Assembly (NCBI GenBank): GCA_045661305.1
Contig: JAZRFJ010000001.1
Coordinates: forward strand, 3,179 to 67,178
Direction: 5' to 3'
Length of the DNA: 64,000 nt
Source of the DNA: UMGS1840 sp045661305
Lineage (GTDB): Bacteria > Bacillota > Clostridia > UMGS1840
In this document: piece after piece, positions 43,952 to 52,653 of the stretch
How the letters are laid out: each line of letters begins with the position of its first letter
Numbering within the stretch: the first letter of the stretch is position 1
Position numbers and translations under genes: made by a program
Notes under the pieces: generated by a model
Databases searched by the model: none
Seen by the model: the letters and a program-made list of their open reading frames with translations, nothing else
Told to the model about the DNA's origin: nothing

Positions 43952-45045
43952 TATTCTTCCTCCTCGCTTTCTCTAGGCTCAGTTTTTTCTTCCAAAGCTA
44001 CCTCTTCTTTTTCTTCTTTTTCTTCAGGTTTCACAAAAATACTCTTTATTTTTTCAATAAAAGAAACTGGCTTTTCTTCATCGTCCAAAGATTCGTGAAT
44101 TTCCTCACTTGTAACACGCACAAAAACATCCTCTAAAGTCGATTTTCTTCTTTCAAAACCTAAAATAACCATTCCCTCGTCTTTAAAAAGATTAAAAAGC
44201 TTTTCACGGATATCTTCATCCTTGTCAAGAGAGGATATTTCGATTTCAACAACACCCTGCTCCTTTGGTGAATCTATGATATGAGTTCCTATAAAATCAG
44301 TGTTGCTTACGATTTCATTCACACGGTTTCTCTCGCCTTTTATCTTCATAAGATATGTATTTGTTTCACCGCCTGAAAGGTTCTCTATCGTATCCTGTGC
44401 AACAATTCTTCCTTTATTTATAATAATAACTCTGTCACAAAGTGCAGTAACTTCCTGCAAAATATGTGTGCTTAAAATAACAGTTCTTTCTTTGCCGAGC
44501 TTTTTTATAACATTTCTTATCTCAATAATCTGTGTTGGGTCAAGACCAACAGTAGGCTCGTCTAATATAAGAACTTCAGGATTTCCGATAAGTGCACCCG
44601 CAAGTCCCACTCTTTGCTTATAACCTTTTGAAAGGTTTCTTATAAGGCGGTTTTTCATATGAGTAATGCCAACCTGTGACATAACAAGCTCAATATGCTC
44701 TTTCTTCTCCTCCTCATTCCCTTTTACACCCTTTAAATCATATACAAAATCAAGGTACTCATTAGGTGTCATTTCGTTATAAATAGGCGGATGCTCAGGA
44801 AGATAGCCTATCTTTCTTTTAGCCTCTTTCGGATTATCAAGGATGTCAAATCCGCAAACACTCACCTTTCCGCTTGTTTTTGATAAATAGCCTGTCAGGA
44901 TATTCATTGTTGTACTCTTTCCCGCACCATTAGGTCCCAAAAAGCCTAAAATTTCGCCCTTTGAAACTGAAAATGATATATCGTTGACAGCTTTATTGCT
45001 TCCGTATTTTTTAGTAAGTCCGGAAATTTCTATAACTGTACTCAC
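43951..45045 (-). CDS. ABC transporter ATP-binding protein with an acidic C-terminal extension
   Basis: 364 residues. Walker A GFLGPNGAGKSTTMNIL, Q-loop GYLPEHPP, signature LSKGYKQRVGLAGAL, Walker B VLILDEPTVGLDP and a switch histidine in ILSTHIL. After the usual about 310-residue form, the last 50 residues are a highly charged E/K tail ending in EEEE. The start is GTG with GGAGG nine bases upstream. It heads a four-gene operon (ATPase, permease, GldG-like, DUF4340) with a predicted promoter. Confidence 0.93.
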   Translation of the reverse strand: MSTVIEISGLTKKYGSNKAVNDISFSVSKGEILGFLGPNGAGKSTTMNILTGYLSKTSGKVSVCGFDILDNPKEAKRKIGYLPEHPPIYNEMTPNEYLDFVYDLKGVKGNEEEKKEHIELVMSQVGITHMKNRLIRNLSKGYKQRVGLAGALIGNPEVLILDEPTVGLDPTQIIEIRNVIKKLGKERTVILSTHILQEVTALCDRVIIINKGRIVAQDTIENLSGGETNTYLMKIKGERNRVNEIVSNTDFIGTHIIDSPKEQGVVEIEISSLDKDEDIREKLFNLFKDEGMVILGFERRKSTLEDVFVRVTSEEIHESLDDEEKPVSFIEKIKSIFVKPEEKEEKEEVALEEKTEPRESEEEE

Positions 45046-45080
45046 TTTCGTTTTCCTCCCAAAAAATTAATCACTTTTTT

Positions 45081-45109
45081 ATTATATAACAAATATATGT
45101 TTTTTTCAA
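45081..45109 (-). promoter_or_regulatory. Predicted promoter of the ABC operon
   Basis: Minus strand TTGAAA (45104-45109), a 17-nt spacer and TATAAT (45081-45086). Confidence 0.7.
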
Positions 45110-45122
45110 GAACTTTTTTTAT

Positions 45123-46151
45123 TTATTCAATTGTGACTCTCATCGACGGCGGAACTATATTAACAAAGGTAAGGCCCGGATTTAATACAAGCTCTTTTCC
45201 GTCAGCAGTTTTGTAAACAGTTTTTGCTCTTCTTGAATTTTTCTGCCATGTTATATCAACTGCTTTTCCATTTGTTATATATTTTCCTTTTCCGCTTCCG
45301 ACAGTACGCATATCCTGTCTGCCTGCAGTATCCCCCGAAATGGTATAATTTGAAACCTCCTGTAAAATTATATTTACAGGTGCATAAAGAGTGCCGTCAG
45401 GGCTTTTGTGAACAGTAGAAGAATTCATCGTTCTTTTATAGTTTTTTTCTTCTTCATCATATTCGTATGTTACTTTATAGATTGAATTGTAAGGGATAAC
45501 GATTTTCTTTGCACTTGCATCCGATGTAAGCTCTGTCATTTCATCATTGTAAGGAAGAAATTTTGCATCTGTTTTTTGGGATATTCCCTTTTTCTCCATA
45601 GCCTTTTTTATATTTTTAATACTTGTATAAACGCTGTGATAATCGTATTTATATTTTTCTTCTCTCCAAAAATAGCTCTCATCACCCAAAATTCCGTTCA
45701 TCATTTTTACGCCTAAATTTCTCAAATCCTCGCTTGCTCGCGGGCTTACACCAAAGCCTGTAAAGAAAGCGTCATGCTCAAACACAAAATCATAAAAATA
45801 ATGTCTTACTGAACGGATTGGACCTATTTTTGCAGTATCCTTGCCTTTAAAAAACGCAAGTAACCTCGTTACTCCTCCCTCAACATACATTTCATAAATC
45901 ATATATGCGTCCGAAAGTCCGCTGTGAGGCCACGAATCCTTGCCGTCATTATCAATTACAACAGCAATCGGTCTTTCATCATTATCATTATATTTTTCTT
46001 TTATTTCAGGCTCTTTTTCTGTCACTTCTTCTATCGGAGGATTTAGATTTTCTTCCGCTTTTTCGTTTTTCTTCTTACCGCAGCCGCTAAATAATCCGAA
46101 TGAAATTGTGAGTGTTAACAAAAGTGAAATTGTTCTTAATATATTTTTCAT
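45123..46151 (-). CDS. DUF3048 domain lipoprotein
   Basis: 342 residues. A lipoprotein signal with cysteine near residue 25 (FGLFSGCGKKK) is followed by an acidic linker. The DUF3048 domain is recognised by RPIAVVIDNDGKDSWPHSGLSDA, YMIYEMYVEGGVTRLLAFF, IGPIRSVRHYFYDF and the C-terminal VNIILQEVSNYTI and NPGLTFVNIVP. The family (YerB-like) has no firm function. It shares a 12-nt gap with the upstream secreted-protein gene, so the two are probably one operon. Confidence 0.92.
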   Translation of the reverse strand: MKNILRTISLLLTLTISFGLFSGCGKKKNEKAEENLNPPIEEVTEKEPEIKEKYNDNDERPIAVVIDNDGKDSWPHSGLSDAYMIYEMYVEGGVTRLLAFFKGKDTAKIGPIRSVRHYFYDFVFEHDAFFTGFGVSPRASEDLRNLGVKMMNGILGDESYFWREEKYKYDYHSVYTSIKNIKKAMEKKGISQKTDAKFLPYNDEMTELTSDASAKKIVIPYNSIYKVTYEYDEEEKNYKRTMNSSTVHKSPDGTLYAPVNIILQEVSNYTISGDTAGRQDMRTVGSGKGKYITNGKAVDITWQKNSRRAKTVYKTADGKELVLNPGLTFVNIVPPSMRVTIE

Positions 46152-46163
46152 TAACTATACTCC

Positions 46164-47285
46164 TCAATTTTTAGAATAATCAATGATAAGATTACATGTA
46201 TTGCAATTATCATAACAGTAAACATAAACTACCTTTTTCAACATGGAAAGCTCTCTGAAATCTTCATATGTCATTACTGAATAGAAACTATTGAAATTTA
46301 TAGTCCCAACAGTCGTTTCAAAAGAATATGCACAAATTCTATCATCCCATTCAACTTCTTTTATATTAGACCAATTTGTCAACTCGCTCTCGCTTGAAAA
46401 GCTGTCAACCTTTTTAAATATTCCAAGCATATTTCCACCGACATAATAAGGAAGCCCTGCAACTGCATATCCGCAAAGCTGAGGTGTTCTTGGTTGAACT
46501 TCTGCTGGCTTTAATGTACTGATATTATACAACAAAGCCTCTGTCTCGGTATTATTTCTTTCATCTCCTGCAGTTGAAAGCATACCATAATAATAACCGT
46601 TATCATAGTTTATAAGATGTCTGTATAAAGATATTTCATTTTGAGCGTTAAGTGCATACCAAATAATGTCATTGTCTCCTATCTCATATACATCTTCGTT
46701 TTCTATTCCTGTTATACCGATTTTTTGAGGACTTTGTGCCACTGCATATGTAACCTCCTCACCATTTACAAATCCTGTAACAGCACCATCCGCAACTGAT
46801 TTTACAATCATTGGGTATGCACCGTAATCCAGTGCCAATTCAACCTCATCAAAATTATTTTCAACAATCAAACAATTCTCATTTTCGTTTACATTGGCTA
46901 CCGATTTTAAAGTATCAAAATTTTCTATAAGAATAACTTTAAAAAGATATTCTTCAATTTCAAGATCATTTAATAAAACAGGTACAGTTGTTGTTCTTTG
47001 TGTTTCATAAGCGAACATATTTCTTTTGTAATATTCTTTAGAAGAACATCCCACAAATCTGCCGTTTTTATCGTCATACACAGCTACAATAATAAGAAAT
47101 TCTGTATTAACATCTTCTATACATTCATCAACATAGAAAGAAATTTCAGCTTCTAAATTATTACCGCCTTTGAATGTAACACTTTCGAATTTATAATTAA
47201 AATCATACAATGGCTCTGCCATAACGCAGTTAAAGCTCATGAAAATCAAAATAAAAATTACCATTGTCAAAAAAATCCTTTTCAT
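46164..47285 (-). CDS. Secreted protein of unknown function
   Basis: 373 residues with an N-terminal signal peptide (MKRIFLTMVIFILIFMSFNCVMAEP). The mature part looks all-beta: an N-terminal immunoglobulin-like stretch (FKGGNNLEAEISFYVDE), then a region dense in NDIIWYALNAQNE and GYYYGMLSTAG repeats, then a cysteine pair CYDNCNTC near the end. I do not recognise a family. Own promoter; followed by the DUF3048 gene. Confidence 0.75.
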   Translation of the reverse strand: MKRIFLTMVIFILIFMSFNCVMAEPLYDFNYKFESVTFKGGNNLEAEISFYVDECIEDVNTEFLIIVAVYDDKNGRFVGCSSKEYYKRNMFAYETQRTTTVPVLLNDLEIEEYLFKVILIENFDTLKSVANVNENENCLIVENNFDEVELALDYGAYPMIVKSVADGAVTGFVNGEEVTYAVAQSPQKIGITGIENEDVYEIGDNDIIWYALNAQNEISLYRHLINYDNGYYYGMLSTAGDERNNTETEALLYNISTLKPAEVQPRTPQLCGYAVAGLPYYVGGNMLGIFKKVDSFSSESELTNWSNIKEVEWDDRICAYSFETTVGTINFNSFYSVMTYEDFRELSMLKKVVYVYCYDNCNTCNLIIDYSKN

Positions 47286-47318
47286 ATAAGTTGTCCCTCC
47301 GTTTTTTATAATACATTA

Positions 47319-47347
47319 ATTTTATCATGTTAGCACAGTATTGTCAA
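47319..47347 (-). promoter_or_regulatory. Promoter of the secreted protein/DUF3048 operon
   Basis: Minus strand TTGACA (47342-47347), a 17-nt spacer and TAAAAT (47319-47324). Confidence 0.75.
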
Positions 47348-47434
47348 GATTTTATTCCCAAAATATTATAGGTGAATTATATTACATTTTTATGCAATAA
47401 TAAATATAAAGCAATACAAAAAAGGGGAACAATA

Positions 47435-47896
47435 ATGAAAAAAAGAGTAAACGAGTCTTCTTCACAGCAGGTCCATGTGCTGACAATGTCAAATTTAAAC
47501 GGATATAACAGACTTTTTGGCGGACAGCTCCTATCATGGATTGATGAGGTTGCAGCAGTTGTTGCAAGAAGACATTCAAACCATAATGTTACAACAGCTT
47601 CAATAGGTATGCTGAAATTCAGAAAGCCTGCCTATGCGAATGAAACAGTGGTTTTAAAAGGAAAAATCACATATACAGGGAAAACCTCGATGGAAGTTGA
47701 GGTTAAAACCTATGTGGAAAAATTAAACGGCGAAAAAATTCTTATTAATGAAGCTTATGTAATAATGGTTGCACTTGACGAAAATGAAAAGCCCGTGGAA
47801 GTCCCTGGACTTATTTTAGAGAATGAGGAAGAAAAAAACAACTGGGCACTTGCTTTAAAAAGAAAAGAACACCGAAATTCTTTCCACTCGGATTGA
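47435..47896 (+). CDS. Acyl-CoA thioesterase, hot-dog fold (YciA/BACH-like)
   Basis: 153 residues from the ATG at 47435, which has AAAGGGG upstream; an in-frame start 21 codons earlier has no site. Hot-dog motifs: NGYNRLFGGQLLSWIDEVAAVVA with the catalytic aspartate, TASIGMLKFRKPAYANE and TSMEVEVKTYVE. Such enzymes hydrolyse acyl-CoA thioesters; chain-length preference is not deducible. Confidence 0.88.
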   Translation: MKKRVNESSSQQVHVLTMSNLNGYNRLFGGQLLSWIDEVAAVVARRHSNHNVTTASIGMLKFRKPAYANETVVLKGKITYTGKTSMEVEVKTYVEKLNGEKILINEAYVIMVALDENEKPVEVPGLILENEEEKNNWALALKRKEHRNSFHSD

Positions 47897-47921
47897 CATT
47901 TTTTATAGTTTATGTTAAAAT
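47893..47921 (+). promoter_or_regulatory. Promoter of the HAD phosphatase-mutS2 unit
   Basis: TTGACA (47893-47898, overlapping the thioesterase stop), a 17-nt spacer and TAAAAT (47916-47921). Confidence 0.75.
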
Positions 47922-47949
47922 ATAGTAAAAATATATCAGGAGAATAAAA

Positions 47950-48612
47950 ATGTATAAATGTGCAATATTTGATTTAGACGGAACCTTAGCCGATACCTTA
48001 AAAACCATCAGTTATTTTGCAAATAAAGCTTTAACTCGCTTCTCGCTTTCACCATATAAAGAAGAAGACTATAAATATATGGTTGGGAACGGTGCAAAAA
48101 TTTTAATCAAAAGAACTCTTGAAAACCAAAATTCATATACTGATGAGCTTTTTGAAAAAGTATTTACATATTACAACGAAATATACAATAATGATTTTTT
48201 ATATCTCACTTCTCCATACGAGGGGATTTGTGAGCTTTTAAATTTTTTAAAAGAAAATAAAATAAAAATAGGTGCACTTTCAAATAAACCCCACTATCCC
48301 ACAACAATGATTTTGGATAATATATTTGAAAAAGAAACATTTGATTTAAAGTTTGGACAAAGAGAAAATTATCCCATAAAGCCTGACCCCACTGTTCTTC
48401 TTGATATGCTTGAAGAATGGAATATAAAGCCAGAGGAATGTCTTTATATAGGTGATACAAAAACAGATATGGAAACAGGAAAAAATGCAGGTGCATTTAC
48501 AATAGGTGTCTTATGGGGATTTCGTGACAGAGATGAGCTTGAAAAGCATAATGCTGATTTTATTGCCGAAAAGCCGTCTGACATTATTGAATTTATAAAA
48601 AAGGATTTTTAA
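47950..48612 (+). CDS. HAD-superfamily phosphatase (Gph/PGP-like)
   Basis: 220 residues. HAD motif I FDLDGTLADTL, motif II GALSNKPH, the lysine in KPDPTVLLDML and motif III YIGDTKTDMETGKNAG, with an inserted helical cap domain. This matches phosphoglycolate phosphatase-like or pyrophosphatase (PpaX) enzymes; the substrate is not decided. It ends 2 nt before the mutS2 start. Confidence 0.9.
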   Translation: MYKCAIFDLDGTLADTLKTISYFANKALTRFSLSPYKEEDYKYMVGNGAKILIKRTLENQNSYTDELFEKVFTYYNEIYNNDFLYLTSPYEGICELLNFLKENKIKIGALSNKPHYPTTMILDNIFEKETFDLKFGQRENYPIKPDPTVLLDMLEEWNIKPEECLYIGDTKTDMETGKNAGAFTIGVLWGFRDRDELEKHNADFIAEKPSDIIEFIKKDF

Positions 48613-48614
48613 AA

Positions 48615-50996
48615 ATGAACAAAAAAGTCTATAAAACTCTCGAATTTGATAAAATTTTAAAAAAAGTTGCTGCTTACGCTGTCTTGGAAAAAACAAAGGA
48701 TAAAATATATTCTCTTGAACCTAAAACAGATATTGAAAATGTAAGGCTCGTTCTTAATGAAACCGACTTTGCAACAAGAGCAATAATAAAAGCAGGCTCA
48801 CCTCCGATTTATAACTACGGTGATTTTTCGGATATGACAAAGATAACAAAAAGGCTTGAAGTAACAGCTCCTCTCAACACTAGAGAGCTACTGGCTGTTG
48901 CTACGCTTTTTAAAAGCTCACGCCTTTTAAAAGGATATCTTTCAGACTGCAATTTCCCCGTTTTTGACGGCTATATTGAAATGCTCATCGTAAACAAGCA
49001 TCTTGAAGATGAAATTTTTTCAAAAATAATTTCAGAAGAAGAAATCGCTGATAACGCAAGTGATACACTCTACTCTATAAGAAGAAAGAAAATTTCTTCT
49101 CAGGGTAAAATCAGAGAAACACTCCAGAAATTCACAAACTCTCCTAACTTCAAAAAATATCTTCAAAATGCAACAGTAACACTAAGAAACGAGCGTTTTG
49201 TTCTTCCTGTTAAGCAGGAATACAGAAACGAAATTCAGGGACTTGTGCACGACAGCTCCGACAGCGGTGCAACAGTATTTATAGAGCCTATGAGCGTCGT
49301 TAATCTTAATAACGAGCTTAAAGAGCTTGATATAAAGGAAAAGGCAGAAATTGAAAAAATTCTTTTTGATTTATCATCAATGTGTGCAGGCTACTTTGAA
49401 GAAATAAAAACTCTTGACACACTTATTTCAAACCTTGACCTCATATTCTCAAAGGCAAAGTACAGCCTTAATATAAAAGGTGAGCTTCCAAAGCTTAATG
49501 ATAAAGGAATTATTATATTAAAAAAGGCTCGCCATCCGCTAATACCTTCTGAAAAAGTTGTTCCCATTGATGTAAGTATTGATGAGGGCTTTGATACACT
49601 TGTTATAACAGGTCCAAATACAGGCGGAAAGACAGTTTCTCTAAAAACAATAGGGCTTCTTACACTTATGGCACAATCAGGAATACTCATTCCTGCATTT
49701 ATGGGAAGTGAGATTGCTGTCTTTAAGGAAATATATGCAGATATAGGTGATGAACAAAGTATCGAACAATCGCTTTCCACTTTTTCATCACATATGAAAA
49801 ATATTGTTTCAATTTTAAATAATATCACTTTTGATAACCTCGTTTTATTCGATGAGCTTGGTGCAGGAACAGACCCGACCGAAGGTGCAGCACTTGCGAT
49901 AGAAATAATTGAGTATTTAAGAAAAAGAGGTGCAAGAGTGGCTGCAACAACGCATTATCCTGAGCTTAAGCTTTATGCTCTTTCAGGAGAAAAAGTTTGT
50001 AACGCATCGTTGGAATTTGATGTTGAAACACTTATGCCAACCTACCGTCTTATTATGGGTATGCCAGGCAGAAGTAACGCCTTTGCGATTTCAAAAAAAC
50101 TCGGAATGAGCGATGAAGTGATTGATAATGCACAATTAAGAATTTCAAAAGATGCACTCAAATTTGAAGATATTTTAACAACTATTGATAAAAACAGAAT
50201 TGAGGCTGAAAAAGAAAAAGAAGAGGCTGAAAGCTTAAAAAAGCAAGTTGAAGAATTAAAAAAGGAGCTTAAGAAAAAACAAGAAGATGCTTACTCCAAA
50301 AGCCACAAAATAATCGAAAAGGCAAGAGCTGAAGCACTCTTAATAACCGAAGAGGCAAGAGAAAAGGCAGAAGAAATAATAAGCGACCTTAACAAAAAAG
50401 CCAAAAGTCAGGCAGAGCGTGCAAAGGCAGTAGGCGATGCAAGAAAAAAATTAAAGGAACAGCGTGATAAACAAGCCCAGAAGCTTTCGGACGAAAACAA
50501 AAAAGGTAAAAATCCGCTTAATATCAAGGATATTAAAATAGGCCTTACCGTAATGTTTGAAGAAATTGACGCTGAAGTTACAGTTGATACCCTTCCTGAT
50601 AAAGACGGAAATCTTACTGTTTTAGCAGGAATAATGAAAGTTAAAACAAATATCTCAAAGCTGTATGCTTGCGAAACTAAAGCTAACAAGGAGAAAAAAT
50701 CTGCCCGTTCTTTAGAACGCAACTCTTCAAATGTAAGTATTAAAAACCGTGAATTTCGTCCTGAGCTTGATTTAAGAGGAATGAATTTAGAGGAAGCTGA
50801 ATTTGTAACGGAAAAATTTATTGATGACGCAATTTTAGGTCATATTCCAAGCATCGTTATTATTCACGGAAAAGGCTCAGGAATACTTCGAAGCGGTATT
50901 CATGCACTTCTTAAAAAGAATAAAGCTATAAAGTCTTTTCGTCTGGGTACTTTCGGTGAGGGTGAAGCTGGTGTTACCATAGCAGAATTGAAATGA
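48615..50996 (+). CDS. mutS2: Endonuclease MutS2
   Basis: 793 residues. MutS-like core and clamp regions, then the ATPase with Walker A ITGPNTGGKTVSLKT, Walker B LVLFDELGAGTDPTEGAAL and THYPELKLYAL. A long coiled coil (about residues 515-620) leads to a KOW-like part and a C-terminal Smr nuclease domain (LDLRGMNLEEAEF, IIHGKGSGILRSGI). MutS2 suppresses homologous recombination and, in Bacillus, also acts in rescue of collided ribosomes. An AAGGA site lies before the ATG. Confidence 0.96.
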   Translation: MNKKVYKTLEFDKILKKVAAYAVLEKTKDKIYSLEPKTDIENVRLVLNETDFATRAIIKAGSPPIYNYGDFSDMTKITKRLEVTAPLNTRELLAVATLFKSSRLLKGYLSDCNFPVFDGYIEMLIVNKHLEDEIFSKIISEEEIADNASDTLYSIRRKKISSQGKIRETLQKFTNSPNFKKYLQNATVTLRNERFVLPVKQEYRNEIQGLVHDSSDSGATVFIEPMSVVNLNNELKELDIKEKAEIEKILFDLSSMCAGYFEEIKTLDTLISNLDLIFSKAKYSLNIKGELPKLNDKGIIILKKARHPLIPSEKVVPIDVSIDEGFDTLVITGPNTGGKTVSLKTIGLLTLMAQSGILIPAFMGSEIAVFKEIYADIGDEQSIEQSLSTFSSHMKNIVSILNNITFDNLVLFDELGAGTDPTEGAALAIEIIEYLRKRGARVAATTHYPELKLYALSGEKVCNASLEFDVETLMPTYRLIMGMPGRSNAFAISKKLGMSDEVIDNAQLRISKDALKFEDILTTIDKNRIEAEKEKEEAESLKKQVEELKKELKKKQEDAYSKSHKIIEKARAEALLITEEAREKAEEIISDLNKKAKSQAERAKAVGDARKKLKEQRDKQAQKLSDENKKGKNPLNIKDIKIGLTVMFEEIDAEVTVDTLPDKDGNLTVLAGIMKVKTNISKLYACETKANKEKKSARSLERNSSNVSIKNREFRPELDLRGMNLEEAEFVTEKFIDDAILGHIPSIVIIHGKGSGILRSGIHALLKKNKAIKSFRLGTFGEGEAGVTIAELK

Positions 50997-51042
50997 TAAA
51001 AAAGAAAAAACAAACAAAAGAAGTAAAAACCCTTTTTCGTTG

Positions 51043-51071
51043 TTGACTTTTTTTCCTTATTATGTTAAAAT
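51043..51071 (+). promoter_or_regulatory. Promoter of the hisS leader
   Basis: TTGACT (51043-51048), a 17-nt spacer and TAAAAT (51066-51071). The expected transcription start (about 51078) is exactly the first base of the inverted-repeat element. Confidence 0.75.
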
Positions 51072-51077
51072 ATACTT

Positions 51078-51354
51078 TAGTCATCGGAGTGTCGAACTGT
51101 TTGCGGTTTAAAAAGGAAAATTTTGTATAATACTGCAGAAAATTCTGCAAATATACGACAGTATAATTTTTGAATTTTCCTTGTCTTTTATCAAAATTTT
51201 CTCTTTTTTAACTCTCCGACCTTATACTTAGAAAAATTTCAAATGATTTGGATGCGGAGTTTGAAGTTGGGCTATCGCCCTACAAAAACGACAAGTTCAA
51301 AGCATTAAAATTTAGCAAGTATAAGGCGTAAAGAGTTCGGCCCTCCGATGACTA
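51078..51354 (+). repeat. Structured 277-nt inverted-repeat-bounded leader element, copy 2
   Basis: The ends are 21-nt inverted repeats (51078-51098 and 51334-51354) with two mismatches. Internal stems: AAGGAAAATT/AATTTTCCTT (51114/51173) enclosing GCAGAAAATTCTGC, CCTTATACTT/AAGTATAAGG (51220/51318) and GGGCTATCGCCC. The core from 51251 (GATGCGGAG, GAAGT, GGCTATCGCC, CGACAAGTT, AGGCGT, GTTCGG) matches copy 1 at 21594-21871 in the same order and orientation to the downstream gene, while the terminal stems differ but still pair. It ends 30 nt before hisS. It lacks a T-box sequence and an obvious terminator. Confidence 0.78.
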
Positions 51355-51384
51355 TGAAATAATTTTTTAAAGGAAGTAAAAAAA

Positions 51385-52653
51385 ATGAGCGTAAAAATAA
51401 CAGCTCCTAAAGGCACAAAGGACATTTTGCCTGATGAGAGCTACAAATATCAATATATAGAAGATACCTTGCGTAATCTTAGCCGTACCTTTAATTTTCA
51501 CGAACTAAGAACACCAACCTTTGAACATACCGAGCTTTTTTTAAGAGGTGTGGGTGATACAACAGATGTTGTAAATAAAGAAATGTACACTTTCTTGGAC
51601 AAGGGTGACAGAAGTATCACATTAAGACCTGAGGGTACAGCAGGTATAGCAAGAAGCTTTGTTGAACACGGACTTTACAGCGGTGTTCTTCCCCAAAAGC
51701 TTTACTATCTTATTTCCTGTTTCCGCTATGAAAAACCGCAGGCTGGCAGATTAAGAGAATTCCATCAGTTCGGAATTGAAATGATGGGAACAGATACTCC
51801 GTCTGCTGATGCTGAGGCAATTATGTTTGCAGACAGTATATTTGAAAAATTCGGATTAAAAGATTTTATAACCTTAAATCTTAACAACATAGGCTGTAAA
51901 ACCTGCAGAAAAGAATATAACGACAAATTAGGAAATTTCCTTTTCGAGAAAAAAGACGAGCTTTGCGAAACCTGCAGAGAGCGTATGGAAAAAAATCCTA
52001 TGCGTGTTTTTGACTGCAAAAGTCCTGTATGTAAAAGCATAGTAGAAAACGCACCTACAATTTTCGATTCTGTGTGTGACGGTTGTAAGGATCATTTTAA
52101 AAAAGTTACGGATATTCTTGATAATGTAGGAATTTCATATAAAATAGATAAAGCTATCGTTAGAGGTCTTGACTACTATTCAAAAACTGTTTTTGAGTTT
52201 GTGACCCAGAACATCGGTGCACAAGGGACTGTGCTTGGCGGTGGAAGATATGACGGTCTTATAAGCGATATTGGCGGTAACGATGCAGCTGGAATAGGCT
52301 TTGCTATGGGACTTGAAAGATTGGTACTTCTTCTTTCACAGATAGAAAACTTCCCTGTAAAAGCTGACACCCCTGACATTATGCTCATTCCTATCGGTGA
52401 TGAAGCTAAAAAGACTGCGTATAAGCTTCTTTACGATTTAAGAAAGAACAATATCGCCGCAGAAATTGATATAAACGAGCGTTCAGTAAAAGCACAGATG
52501 AAATATGCCGATAAAACAGGTGCAAAATATACTGTTGTAATCGGTGATGACGAAGTAAATAACGATAAATATACTTTAAAAAATATGCAAAACGGAGAAA
52601 CCTGTGAGCTTAATCTTGCGGGAATTTCAAAATATATGGAGGAAATCAAATAA
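51385..52653 (+). CDS. hisS: Histidyl-tRNA synthetase
   Basis: 422 residues. Class II core: motif 1 region APKGTKDILPDE, motif 2 FRYEKPQAGRLREFHQ, the histidine-binding RGLDYYSKTVFEF and motif 3 GIGFAMGLERL, then a C-terminal anticodon-binding domain. It also carries a cysteine-rich insertion between about residues 170 and 235 (CKTCRKEYN, CETCRERM, CKSIVE, CDGC) that looks like a zinc-binding module. It starts 30 nt after an unusual structured leader and overlaps aspS by one base. Confidence 0.96.
   Translation: MSVKITAPKGTKDILPDESYKYQYIEDTLRNLSRTFNFHELRTPTFEHTELFLRGVGDTTDVVNKEMYTFLDKGDRSITLRPEGTAGIARSFVEHGLYSGVLPQKLYYLISCFRYEKPQAGRLREFHQFGIEMMGTDTPSADAEAIMFADSIFEKFGLKDFITLNLNNIGCKTCRKEYNDKLGNFLFEKKDELCETCRERMEKNPMRVFDCKSPVCKSIVENAPTIFDSVCDGCKDHFKKVTDILDNVGISYKIDKAIVRGLDYYSKTVFEFVTQNIGAQGTVLGGGRYDGLISDIGGNDAAGIGFAMGLERLVLLLSQIENFPVKADTPDIMLIPIGDEAKKTAYKLLYDLRKNNIAAEIDINERSVKAQMKYADKTGAKYTVVIGDDEVNNDKYTLKNMQNGETCELNLAGISKYMEEIK

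Noticed and set aside
51099..51333. T-box riboswitch in front of hisS
   Set aside because: I looked for the GGTGGNACCGCG sequence and a terminator in the hisS leader and found neither.
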